A stretch of DNA of 8,228 nt from Oscillospiraceae bacterium (GCA_902803365.1 CADCPU010000256.1:1-8228); one strand, 5' to 3'; shown: positions 1 to 6,834, counted from the first letter of the stretch. The notes: generated by a model not told the origin, from the letters alone. Made by a program: numbers and translations.

Positions 1-254
1 TGGTGGGTCTTGCTTGTATTAATGACGGACTTGATGCACTTGATCTGACAAACAACAAACTGCTGCTCGAGATCGATTGCCGTTCAAACAATATATCTTC
101 TCTTGATGTAACCGGCCTTGTGAAATTGACGTATCTGTACTGCAGTGACAATCAGATCGAAACACTCGATCTGAGTAATAACGAGCTTCTTGCGGAACTT
201 GGTTGTGAAAAGAACAATATGCCTGAGATCTGTTTGGGTGGTTGTCCTATTCTT
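1..254 (+). repeat. End of a 21-residue (63-bp) leucine-rich repeat array, partial
   Basis: Repeat units read LxxLDLxxNxxLxxLxCxxNx, the pattern of the nested 'IRREKO' LRR class, and finish with the CLGGCP cap. The array continues upstream of the window. It is only about 55% identical in protein to the last array of the downstream paralogue, much less than the C-terminal regions of the two proteins. Confidence 0.8.
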
Positions 255-1688
255 TCTTCATTTGTAGAGGGTACCACAGATTGGAGCTATGATGCTGAGA
301 ATAACACTGTCACCTACGGAAAGATATACAGTGAAAAATATCTCTGTCGTGACTTTGATACAACGGTCGATCTTGATAAGCTCAAGCCTTCTCCTGTTGC
401 TACAGCATTTGAAGCTAAGCCGGCTACATGTACAGAAGACGGTAATATCGCTTACTGGTATCTAAAGAGTACAAATAAGTACTATTCCGATAAGGATTGT
501 ACACAGGAGATAACGCTTGCTTCTACCGTTATCAAGGCTACAGATCATGACTGGGGTGATGTCAAATACACATGGAACTCTGATCACTCAAAGTGTACGG
601 CAGAGCGTATCTGCAAGAATGACGCATCACATATTGAGACAGAGACTGCAGTAGCAACATCAAAGGTTACGACACCTGCAACTGTTACTAACAAGGGAAC
701 AACAACATATTCCGTTGTATTTAAGAACAGTGCATTTGTCGCTCAGACAGAATCTGTCCAGGATATTCCTGTTGTTTCTGCTACACCAACGCCTAAGGCG
801 ACGGCAACTCCTACGGCTACACCAAAGGTAACAGCAACACCTACAGTTACTCCAACTGCAGCTGCAACTGCTACGGCAGCTCCTACTGAAACACCTACTG
901 AAACTCCGACACCTGTTCCTACGACTTCTCAGGAAGATCCTAAGGCACAGATACTCGAGTTCGTTAAGAGGATCTACATCTATGTTCTCGATCGTGAGCC
1001 TGAGAAGGAAGGATCTGAGTATTGGAGTAATGAGCTCTATAACTTCAACCGCACGGGTGCTGAAGTTGCGCAGGGATTCATCTTCAGTGAAGAGTTCAAT
1101 AACCGTGGAACAACAGACAAGCAGTTCGTAGAGATCCTCTACAAGACATTCTTTGGTCGTGATGCGGACGAAGCCGGTATTAACTTCTGGTTAGAGCAGC
1201 TTTCCACAGGCACGATGGATCGCACAACTGTTGCAAACGGTTTCATCTATTCACAGGAGTGGGCTGATACCTGTGCTTCCTACGGAATCCGCTCCGGCGG
1301 AGATCTTAAGCCTCAGGGCAAGATCGAACCTACGGATCTGACTTATGCATTCGTTGAGCGTATGTATACGACAGCAATGAGTCGTGGCTATGATGAGGAA
1401 GGACGTCAGTATTGGGCAGGTGAGCTTGCTAACTTCAACATTACGGGCGAGCAGGTAGGTGCATCCTTCTTCTTAAGTGCTGAGATGGAAGGTTATAACC
1501 TCTCTGATCAGGAGTTCCTGAACAGGCTCTATGCAACATTCATGAACCGTGAGGCTGATGCAGACGGTTCTGCATACTGGCTCGGCGTTATGGCTTCCGG
1601 CACACCGCGTGCGGATATCGTATACGGTTTCACGAGAAGCCCTGAGTTTACGGCTAAGTGTGTGGAAGCAAGAATACTTCCATTCTGA
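3..1688 (+). CDS. Secreted LRR / DUF4214 repeat protein, 3' part only (5' truncated by window)
   Basis: The reading frame is open from the first base of the window. The GTG at position 3 is an internal Val codon, because the first residues align inside an LRR of the downstream paralogue (GLDALDLTNNKLLLEIDC against GLKSLDLSNNKLLMKIDC), so the true start lies upstream. Visible domains, in residues of this fragment: three to four 21-residue Cys-type LRRs and a CLGGCP cap (about 1-84); a two-stranded connector; a Cys-containing beta/Ig-like domain with CTEDGNIAYWY and HDWGDVKYTW motifs (about 132-258); a Thr/Pro/Ala-rich linker of about 52 residues (259-310); and a DUF4214 region (about 311-561) of four repeats with the pattern F-x3-Y-x5-R-x-x-D-x-x-G-x-x-[YF]W. 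No transmembrane segment or LPXTG motif is seen. The protein ends CVEARILPF, as does its neighbour. By analogy it is secreted and binds something through the LRRs; the ligand is unknown. A terminator follows directly, so it is not co-transcribed with the next gene. Confidence 0.9.
   Translation: MGLACINDGLDALDLTNNKLLLEIDCRSNNISSLDVTGLVKLTYLYCSDNQIETLDLSNNELLAELGCEKNNMPEICLGGCPILSSFVEGTTDWSYDAENNTVTYGKIYSEKYLCRDFDTTVDLDKLKPSPVATAFEAKPATCTEDGNIAYWYLKSTNKYYSDKDCTQEITLASTVIKATDHDWGDVKYTWNSDHSKCTAERICKNDASHIETETAVATSKVTTPATVTNKGTTTYSVVFKNSAFVAQTESVQDIPVVSATPTPKATATPTATPKVTATPTVTPTAAATATAAPTETPTETPTPVPTTSQEDPKAQILEFVKRIYIYVLDREPEKEGSEYWSNELYNFNRTGAEVAQGFIFSEEFNNRGTTDKQFVEILYKTFFGRDADEAGINFWLEQLSTGTMDRTTVANGFIYSQEWADTCASYGIRSGGDLKPQGKIEPTDLTYAFVERMYTTAMSRGYDEEGRQYWAGELANFNITGEQVGASFFLSAEMEGYNLSDQEFLNRLYATFMNREADADGSAYWLGVMASGTPRADIVYGFTRSPEFTAKCVEARILPF
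777..932 (+). repeat. Thr/Pro/Ala-rich low-complexity linker
   Basis: About 52 residues made of ATPT, PTATPK and ETPT-type units join the Ig-like domain to the DUF4214 region. Such linkers are typical of extracellular multidomain proteins of Clostridia and may be O-glycosylated (inference). The matching linker in the paralogue has only about 24 residues, so it has expanded here or contracted there. Confidence 0.8.
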
Positions 1689-1708
1689 TAACAACTTAAC
1701 TTAAACAG

Positions 1709-1734
1709 AACGGCCGCCTTCGGGCGGCCGTTTT
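1709..1734 (+). terminator. Rho-independent terminator of the first repeat protein gene
   Basis: A perfect 10-bp stem (AACGGCCGCC / GGCGGCCGTT, 1709-1718 and 1723-1732) closes a TTCG tetraloop and runs into TTTT. It lies 20 bases after the stop codon. An almost identical hairpin follows the downstream paralogue. Confidence 0.92.
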
Positions 1735-1739
1735 GCGTT

Positions 1740-1829
1740 TGATCAAAGAGGATGCAAAAACAACTTTTTTCGAGTGTTAATGATACCTCATAACAAGAAT
1801 AAAAAATTATGTTCGTATATCTGACAATA
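1740..1829. other. Spacer between terminator and next promoter, no gene seen
   Basis: AT-rich sequence with short A and T tracts (for example around 1754-1770 and 1799-1806). No plausible reading frame with a ribosome binding site is present. The A-rich stretch upstream of the promoter at 1830-1859 could help it, but that is inference. Confidence 0.5.
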
Positions 1830-1859
1830 TTGTAAAGGGTTAATAAGAGTTGATATAAT
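1830..1859 (+). promoter_or_regulatory. Sigma-A-type extended -10 promoter of the 1611-residue protein gene
   Basis: A -35 TTGTAA (1830-1835, 4/6 to TTGACA), an 18-base spacer, and a perfect -10 TATAAT (1854-1859) preceded by TGA, which gives the extended TGn element. Transcription should start near 1866, leaving a leader of about 64 bases. A 10-bp palindrome ACAATATTGT (1824-1833) overlaps the -35 and could be an operator, though it is short and AT-rich. Confidence 0.75.
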
Positions 1860-1875
1860 TTAATCTATGGGCGGG

Positions 1876-1914
1876 TTACTGCTCAAATATGTCGACCATA
1901 TCATGGTCGGGTAA
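1876..1914 (+). promoter_or_regulatory. Hairpin in the 5' leader of the large protein gene
   Basis: CGACCAT (1893-1899) and ATGGTCG (1903-1909) form a perfect 7-bp stem with an ATC loop. TTAC (1876-1879) can pair outside it with GTAA (1911-1914), which overlaps the start of the ribosome binding region. The structure could affect translation or mRNA stability. It matches no riboswitch class I recognise and is too short for most of them. Confidence 0.4.
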
Positions 1915-1922
1915 GTGGGGTG
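1913..1922 (+). promoter_or_regulatory. Ribosome binding site that decides the ATG start at 1930
   Basis: AAGTGGGGTG matches AAAGGAGGTG at 7 of 10 positions and ends 7 bases before the ATG at 1930. A GTG at 1915 in the same frame would place the start inside the binding site and would put GCIF before the lysines of the signal peptide, so ATG 1930 is preferred. Confidence 0.75.
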
Positions 1923-1929
1923 TATTTTT

Positions 1930-2001
1930 ATGAAAAAACGAATAGCAGCAGCGACGGCTGCTGCGATAGTCTTGACATTGCCTATGCTGATGGCTGCGGC
2001 A
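1930..2001 (+). other. Signal peptide coding segment
   Basis: The encoded N-terminus has three basic residues (K2, K3, R4), a hydrophobic core from I5 to M21, and small residues AAA at 22-24 before DVNK. This is a standard Sec signal peptide, with cleavage likely between A24 and D25. The mature protein is therefore exported. Confidence 0.88.
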
Positions 2002-5000
2002 GATGTCAACAAGGCATCATTGTCATCGGTACCGGATGAAATTTTTATTACGGCTGCGAGTTTTCCTGATGAGAATTTCAGGAATTTCATCTCGAATACA
2101 TATGATAATGGAGATAATAAACTTTCTCTTCAGGAAAGAAATAATGTCACAACTATGGTTTGCGTTGACAAGCAGATCAGCAATTTAAAGGGAATCGAGT
2201 ATTTTCCGAATCTTACGATTCTGTCTTGTATGAATAATGATCTTACTTCCTTGGATCTGAGTCAGAATACGGAACTCGAATCGCTTTATTGTAATAGTAA
2301 TAACATCAAATCACTTGATCTGAGCAATAACACCAAACTTGAGCAGTTATGGTGTTTCGGTAATGGATTGGAATCTATTGATCTTGGTGAGAACACAGTA
2401 CTTGAGGAAATTTTATGCTATGACAATGCTATAAAAGAACTTGACCTGTCCCAGATGACAGAATTGAAAAACCTGTATTGTTCTAATAACGATCTTGATG
2501 AGCTGGATGTGTCGCAGAATACAAAACTGACAGATCTTAAGTGCAGCGGTATGGACCTCGAGCAACTTGATGTTAGTGAACTGACAGATCTGAAAATTCT
2601 TGACTGTTCAGATAATAAACTGACAGAGTTGGATCTTTCTGAAAACACAAAGCTTGAACGTCTTTTGTGCAAAGGAAACTCCATAGAAGAGGTGTCAATA
2701 CTGAACTGTCCGTCTCTTATTAGTTCTTATGATAACTCTGGCCTGCTTATTAGTGGGGGGGTCAAAAAAAGAGCTGAAATACTGTCATTTGACATAACCA
2801 CAGTAGTAATCAAAGAAGAAGAAGATGGAGTAAAGGTAAACAAAGCCAATTTTCCTGATGAAAAATTCAGGGAGGCATTAATATATTTCGATCCGGATTA
2901 TAGTGGTTTCTTATCAGAAGAGGAAATTAGAGACATAGAAGATATTAAAGTTTACGATAAGGGAATCAAAGATCTGACTGGAATAGAGCTCCTTACTTCA
3001 CTTGAAGATTTGACTTGCAGTGATAATGAGTTGAAGTCGATCGATATTAGTAAAAATACCAAACTCAAGAACTTAGAATGCGATGGCAATTCCAAGATCA
3101 AAGTGATTTCGGGTGATAATGCCGCTCTGAAGACCTTAAGTGTCAGTAATTGTGAATTGACGGAGCTGGATGTCAGTTCGTTTGAACAGCTCGAAACGCT
3201 TATATGCACCAATAACGAGGAATTGACAGATCTTGATCTGAGCAAGAACAGCAATCTTCGTGAATTAGTTATCTACAATACTGGCATATCTTCTGTCTCA
3301 ATAGCAGATTGTCCTTATTTGGTTGAACTTCTCGAAAATGACATTTTTGGTTTCGGTCCTGATTATAAATGTTCTTATAAGACGGTTTCGGATATATATC
3401 GCAGGATCTATGTTAATAAAGATGCGATCGTGCTCACATCTGCTGACGATGTTGCTATCGATAAGACTAACTTCCCTGATGATAATTTCAGGTCTGAGAT
3501 CTCAAGCATTGACCATGATAATAGTGGTGCATTGAGTCAGAAAGAGATCGCTGCCATAACTGAACTGAATGTATCATCAAAAGAGATCTCTAACCTTAAG
3601 GGAATTGAAAAACTGACCGCGGTCAAGGATCTTAATTGCGGATATAACAAATTGACCTCTCTTGATGTCAGCAAGAATACGGCTCTTGAAAAATTAAGCT
3701 GTTACAATAACAGCCTCACAACATTGACCTTGGGTGAGAACTCAAATCTTAAGGAACTGTTATGCAGCGAAAACAGTTTGAAATCCTTGGATGTCAGCGG
3801 TTTGTCTGCACTTGATTCGCTTGATTGCAGAGAGAACAACATAGGCCAATTGGATCTGAGCAAAAATCCTGCTCTTTACTACCTTGATTGTTCAAAAAAT
3901 GACTTTACTGAGTTATCTGTTATTGATTGTCCGTACTTAGTTAAAGTGTTGGAGAATGCAGATTTTTCTGAGGTTTATGCATATAAACCATATAAACAGG
4001 CTTACTACGATTACGTGTATGATGATGTAATGGGCTTGATATGTACAGATAAAGATGTATGTGTTCTTGTTAATGCAACTGATATTCCATGTGACGAAGC
4101 TCACTTCTCTGATGAGAATTTCAGAAGCTACATCATCTCGAATGCAGACAGCAATCTTACATACTCTATTTCTGCACAAGAAGCAGCCAAGGTTACGGAG
4201 ATCGATGTTGCTGATATGTCGATATCAAGTCTTGGAGGAATCGAACACTTTAAGTCTCTCCAGATACTTGATTGCAGCGGCAACGAATTGGTATCTTTGG
4301 ATCTGAGCAAAAACACAAGTCTTAAGACACTTGATTGCAGCAACAATCAGCTGACACAGCTCAGTATTGCTACTGCGCTTACGGATCTGAATTACAGCAA
4401 CAACAAAGTGGCTTCTTTGGATCTCAGCAAGTGTACAACTCTTACCAATTTAAATTGCAGCAGCAATGGTATAAGTGCTTTGAATATCGGTTCAAACGGC
4501 AAACTTGCTTCTCTTGATTGCAGCAATAATGCTTTGACGTCTCTTGATGTCAGTAAGAACGGTGCTTTGGAATCTCTTAAGTGTGACGGTAACAAGATCA
4601 CAAAGGTCTCTGTTATCAATAATCCTGAATTGAAGTCTCTTATTAATGCATATGGATTCTCTCGTTCTTCCAATAGTGTGAAGGAGTGCACCAATGGTGA
4701 AAGTACCATCGATGCAGATCTTAAAACTATCTTCGTTACTTCATCTGATGATATCCTGATCGATGAGACTCATTTCCCGGATGCAGCATTCAGATCTTTG
4801 GTGGCAGAGAATTATGATGTGGATCTGACAGGTACGATATCTTCAGCAGATATCAATCAGACTAAAGAGATCCAGGTTTCTTTCCGCGGTATAAAGAGTC
4901 TTAAGGGTATTGAACTCTTCACAGAGATCACATCATTGGATTTCAGTGGTAATCAGGTCTCATCGATCGACCTCAGTAAGAATACCAAGCTCAAGTCGCT

Positions 5001-6765
5001 GAACTGCACAAGTAATCCGATTAAGACTTTGAACCCGGGTAATTTTACGGCACTTGAGTACTTGTATTGTGCTAATTGTAAATTGGAGTCACTTGACCTG
5101 AGCAAGAATCTGAACTTGAAGGAATTGAATTGCAATGACAATCCGTCAATAGGTTCATTGAATCTTAAAAACAACAAGGGTCTGTTGAGTCTCGAGTGCT
5201 CAGATAACGGACTTAAGTCTCTTGATCTGTCAAACAACAAATTGTTGATGAAGATCGATTGCTCAAATAACAAGATAACTGAGCTGGATGTAAGTATTCA
5301 TCAGAAATTGAAAACTTTGTTCTGTTATGACAATCAGCTCTCGACCCTTGATCTGAGTCAAAACAAGAATCTTACAAAACTCTCTTGTGAAATGAACAAT
5401 ATATCCGTGCTTTGCTTAGGCGGTTGTCCTGATCTTGCCAAGTTTGTAGACAAGTGCGAAGACATGGAAGTTGATGTTGAGAGAAATTCTGTCAGTTACG
5501 GAAAGAGATTCTTCGAGGGAGAATTTTTCCTCTGTGTTGATATCGATGCAAAGCTTGATCTTGTAAATCAAACTCCTCCTCCGGCCGTAACTGCTGTTGA
5601 AGCAAAGGCTGCTACATGTACTGAAGACGGTAATATCGCTTACTGGTATGTAGAGAGTACAGGCAAGTACTATGCTGATAAGGCTTGCATCCGTGAGATA
5701 ACACTTGCTTCTACCGTTATCAAGGCTACAGGTCATGATTGGGGCGAAGTAAAATACATATGGAGCCCTGATCACTCAAGATGTACGGCACAGCGTATCT
5801 GTAAGACCGATGCTTCACACCTTGAGACTGAGACTGCAGAAACAACATCAAGTACGGCAAATGGAACTATCACATATACGGCTGTATTTAAGAACAGTGC
5901 ATTTAAGACGCAGACAGAAACAGTCAAGGATAATTCTTCTGCTACGCCAACAACAAAGGTAACAGCAACTCCTACCCCTACTCCGACAACTGCTCCTACG
6001 ACTGCTCCTGAAGATCCTAAGGCTCAGATCCTCGAATTCGTAAAGAGAATCTACATCTATGTTCTCGATCGTGAACCTGAAGCAGAGGGTTCGGCATTCT
6101 GGTCTGACGAACTCTACGCTTTCCGTCGCACAGGTGCTGAAGTAGCACAGGGCTTCATCTTCAGTGAAGAGTTCAATAACCGTGGAACAACAGACAAGCA
6201 GTTCGTAGAGATCCTCTACAAGACATTCTTCGGTCGTGAGGCTGATGAAGCAGGCAGGAACTATTGGCTTGAGCAGCTTGCAACCGGCACGATGGATCGT
6301 GTAACTGTTGCAAACGGATTTATTTACTCACAGGAGTGGGCTGATACGTGCGCTTCTTACGGAATCCGTTCCGGCGGAGATCTTAAGCCACAGGGTAAGA
6401 TCGCACCTACGGATCTGACTTATGCATTTGTTGAGCGTATGTATACGACAGCAATGTGCCGTGGTTACGATGAAGAAGGCCGTCAGTACTGGGCAGGCGA
6501 GCTTGCTAACTTCAACATTACAGGCGAGCAGGTAGGTGCATCCTTCTTCTTAAGTGCTGAGATGGAAGGCTATAACCTCTCTGATCAGGAGTTCCTGAAC
6601 AGGCTCTATGCTACATTCATGAACCGTGAAGCAGATGCAGACGGTTCTGCATACTGGCTCGGCGTTATGGCTTCCGGAACACCGCGTGCGGATATCGTAT
6701 ACGGTTTCACAAGAAGCCCTGAGTTCACTGATAAGTGTGTTGAAGCAAGGATACTTCCATTCTGA
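1930..6765 (+). CDS. Large secreted protein: five EF-hand/LRR blocks, Ig-like domain, DUF4214 C-terminus
   Basis: The product has 1611 residues from ATG 1930. Residues 1-24 are a signal peptide (MKKR, then an Ala/Leu-rich core, likely cleaved after MAAA). Five blocks follow, starting near residues 45, 308, 515, 726 and 949. Each opens with F-[PS]-D-x-x-FR and an EF-hand-like loop, continues with a GIE-containing LRR cap and then 21-residue LRRs of the form LxxLDLSxNxxLxxLxCxxN, and most close with an N/D-C-P-x-L motif. Residues about 1220-1335 are a CTEDGN / HDWG beta domain. Residues about 1336-1360 are a Thr/Pro linker. Residues about 1361-1611 are a DUF4214 region with four repeats, at F1370, F1425, F1500 and F1555. 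LRR proteins of this kind usually bind proteins or glycans at the cell surface. No catalytic residues, transmembrane anchor or LPXTG are visible. It has its own promoter and terminator and is a tandem paralogue of the upstream gene. The function assignment stays at the level of extracellular binding or adhesion (inference). Confidence 0.93.
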   Translation: MKKRIAAATAAAIVLTLPMLMAAADVNKASLSSVPDEIFITAASFPDENFRNFISNTYDNGDNKLSLQERNNVTTMVCVDKQISNLKGIEYFPNLTILSCMNNDLTSLDLSQNTELESLYCNSNNIKSLDLSNNTKLEQLWCFGNGLESIDLGENTVLEEILCYDNAIKELDLSQMTELKNLYCSNNDLDELDVSQNTKLTDLKCSGMDLEQLDVSELTDLKILDCSDNKLTELDLSENTKLERLLCKGNSIEEVSILNCPSLISSYDNSGLLISGGVKKRAEILSFDITTVVIKEEEDGVKVNKANFPDEKFREALIYFDPDYSGFLSEEEIRDIEDIKVYDKGIKDLTGIELLTSLEDLTCSDNELKSIDISKNTKLKNLECDGNSKIKVISGDNAALKTLSVSNCELTELDVSSFEQLETLICTNNEELTDLDLSKNSNLRELVIYNTGISSVSIADCPYLVELLENDIFGFGPDYKCSYKTVSDIYRRIYVNKDAIVLTSADDVAIDKTNFPDDNFRSEISSIDHDNSGALSQKEIAAITELNVSSKEISNLKGIEKLTAVKDLNCGYNKLTSLDVSKNTALEKLSCYNNSLTTLTLGENSNLKELLCSENSLKSLDVSGLSALDSLDCRENNIGQLDLSKNPALYYLDCSKNDFTELSVIDCPYLVKVLENADFSEVYAYKPYKQAYYDYVYDDVMGLICTDKDVCVLVNATDIPCDEAHFSDENFRSYIISNADSNLTYSISAQEAAKVTEIDVADMSISSLGGIEHFKSLQILDCSGNELVSLDLSKNTSLKTLDCSNNQLTQLSIATALTDLNYSNNKVASLDLSKCTTLTNLNCSSNGISALNIGSNGKLASLDCSNNALTSLDVSKNGALESLKCDGNKITKVSVINNPELKSLINAYGFSRSSNSVKECTNGESTIDADLKTIFVTSSDDILIDETHFPDAAFRSLVAENYDVDLTGTISSADINQTKEIQVSFRGIKSLKGIELFTEITSLDFSGNQVSSIDLSKNTKLKSLNCTSNPIKTLNPGNFTALEYLYCANCKLESLDLSKNLNLKELNCNDNPSIGSLNLKNNKGLLSLECSDNGLKSLDLSNNKLLMKIDCSNNKITELDVSIHQKLKTLFCYDNQLSTLDLSQNKNLTKLSCEMNNISVLCLGGCPDLAKFVDKCEDMEVDVERNSVSYGKRFFEGEFFLCVDIDAKLDLVNQTPPPAVTAVEAKAATCTEDGNIAYWYVESTGKYYADKACIREITLASTVIKATGHDWGEVKYIWSPDHSRCTAQRICKTDASHLETETAETTSSTANGTITYTAVFKNSAFKTQTETVKDNSSATPTTKVTATPTPTPTTAPTTAPEDPKAQILEFVKRIYIYVLDREPEAEGSAFWSDELYAFRRTGAEVAQGFIFSEEFNNRGTTDKQFVEILYKTFFGREADEAGRNYWLEQLATGTMDRVTVANGFIYSQEWADTCASYGIRSGGDLKPQGKIAPTDLTYAFVERMYTTAMCRGYDEEGRQYWAGELANFNITGEQVGASFFLSAEMEGYNLSDQEFLNRLYATFMNREADADGSAYWLGVMASGTPRADIVYGFTRSPEFTDKCVEARILPF
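2062..2718 (+). repeat. LRR block 1 (degenerate EF loop plus about seven 21-residue repeats)
   Basis: Begins FPDENFR, followed by a loop rich in Asp/Asn (YDNGDNKLSLQE) that is degenerate against the EF-hand pattern. The repeats are very regular, each 63 bp with one Cys at the LxCxxN position, and end with ILNCPSL. With block 5 this is the longest of the arrays. Confidence 0.85.
2755..2770 (+). repeat. G7-TC-A7 homopolymer pair inside the coding region
   Basis: Seven G (2755-2761), then TC, then seven A (2764-2770), in the connector between LRR blocks 1 and 2. The frame reads SGGVKKRA. Slippage by one base in either tract would stop the protein after block 1, so this could be a phase-variation site. 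The tracts are of moderate length. Confidence 0.6.
2851..3321 (+). repeat. LRR block 2 (canonical EF-hand loop plus about four repeats)
   Basis: Begins FPDEKFR. The 12-residue loop at 321-332 reads DPDYSGFLSEEE, with D1, D3, S5, G6, S9 and E12 as expected for calcium binding. The LRRs are less regular than in block 1: several lack the Cys and one has lost the DLS core. Ends IADCPYL. Confidence 0.83.
3472..3939 (+). repeat. LRR block 3 (canonical EF-hand loop plus about four repeats)
   Basis: Begins FPDDNFR. The loop at residues 528-539 reads DHDNSGALSQKE and has all expected calcium ligands. About four 21-residue repeats follow the cap, ending VIDCPYL. A Tyr-rich connector follows (residues about 675-700). 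Confidence 0.84.
4105..4632 (+). repeat. LRR block 4 (degenerate EF loop plus about five repeats)
   Basis: Begins FSDENFR. The loop DSNLTYSISAQE has lost D3 and G6, so calcium binding is doubtful. One repeat is two residues short (LTQLSIATALTDLNYSNNK) and lacks Cys. It ends VINNPEL, where Asn replaces the usual Cys of the closing motif. Confidence 0.83.
4774..5436 (+). repeat. LRR block 5 (canonical EF-hand loop plus about seven repeats)
   Basis: Begins FPDAAFR. The loop at 963-974 reads DVDLTGTISSAD, with D1, D3, T5, G6, S9 and D12. About seven repeats follow, ending in the CLGGCPDL cap. The last four match the LRR stub of the upstream gene, which shows that the upstream gene is cut within an equivalent final block. 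Confidence 0.85.
5938..6009 (+). repeat. Short Thr/Pro linker
   Basis: About 24 residues of ATPT and PTTAP type units before the DUF4214 region, 28 residues shorter than in the upstream paralogue. Likely a flexible extracellular spacer. Confidence 0.75.
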
Positions 6766-6785
6766 TAACAACTTAACATAAACGG

Positions 6786-6811
6786 AACGGTCGCCTTCGG
6801 GCGGCCGTTTT
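6786..6811 (+). terminator. Rho-independent terminator of the 1611-residue protein gene
   Basis: AACGGTCGCC (6786-6795) pairs with GGCGGCCGTT (6800-6809) around a TTCG loop and runs into TTTT. It is the same hairpin as at 1709-1734, with one stem pair changed to a G:U wobble. Placed 20 bases after the stop codon. Confidence 0.9.
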
Positions 6812-6834
6812 GCGTTGAGAAAAAAACGGCATAC

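Larger units (their letters stand above)
5182..6816 (+). repeat. Paralogous segment, homologous to 1-1739
   Basis: This stretch and the first 1739 bases are homologous throughout. The copy here is shorter by 35 codons, mainly from the Thr/Pro linker and a seven-residue gap in the Ig-like domain. From the DUF4214 region onward the alignment has no gaps (constant offset 5077) and includes a 77-bp identical run (1077-1153 against 6154-6230). Similarity continues 51 bases past the stop codons (three mismatches) and stops at 1739/6816. Confidence 0.88.

Noticed and set aside
3..5. GTG at position 3 as a true start codon
   Set aside because: It falls inside an LRR unit by alignment to the paralogue, with no signal peptide or ribosome binding site. 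The gene continues upstream.
1689..1739. Insertion-sequence end or attachment site at the repeat boundary
   Set aside because: The shared sequence is just the terminator duplicated with the gene. No terminal inverted repeats, target duplications or transposase are present.
1915..1929. GTG start at 1915 for the large protein
   Set aside because: It lies within the Shine-Dalgarno stretch and has no binding site of its own. ATG 1930 has a well-placed site and begins a normal signal peptide.
1866..1929. Leader as a cyclic-di-GMP or other known riboswitch
   Set aside because: It is too short and lacks the conserved core and second helix of the classes I know. Only a simple hairpin is supported.
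2062..5436. 63-bp periodic repeats as a CRISPR or satellite array
   Set aside because: The periodicity is that of 21-residue LRR codons in one open frame. The DNA copies are diverged and there are no unique spacers.
1860..5775. Minus-strand and alternative-frame open frames inside the large repeat gene
   Set aside because: They mirror the repetitive Leu/Ser codons of the real gene and have no start signals.
6700..6765. LPXTG or transmembrane anchor at the C-terminus
   Set aside because: The end of the protein has neither a sortase motif nor a hydrophobic segment with a basic tail.
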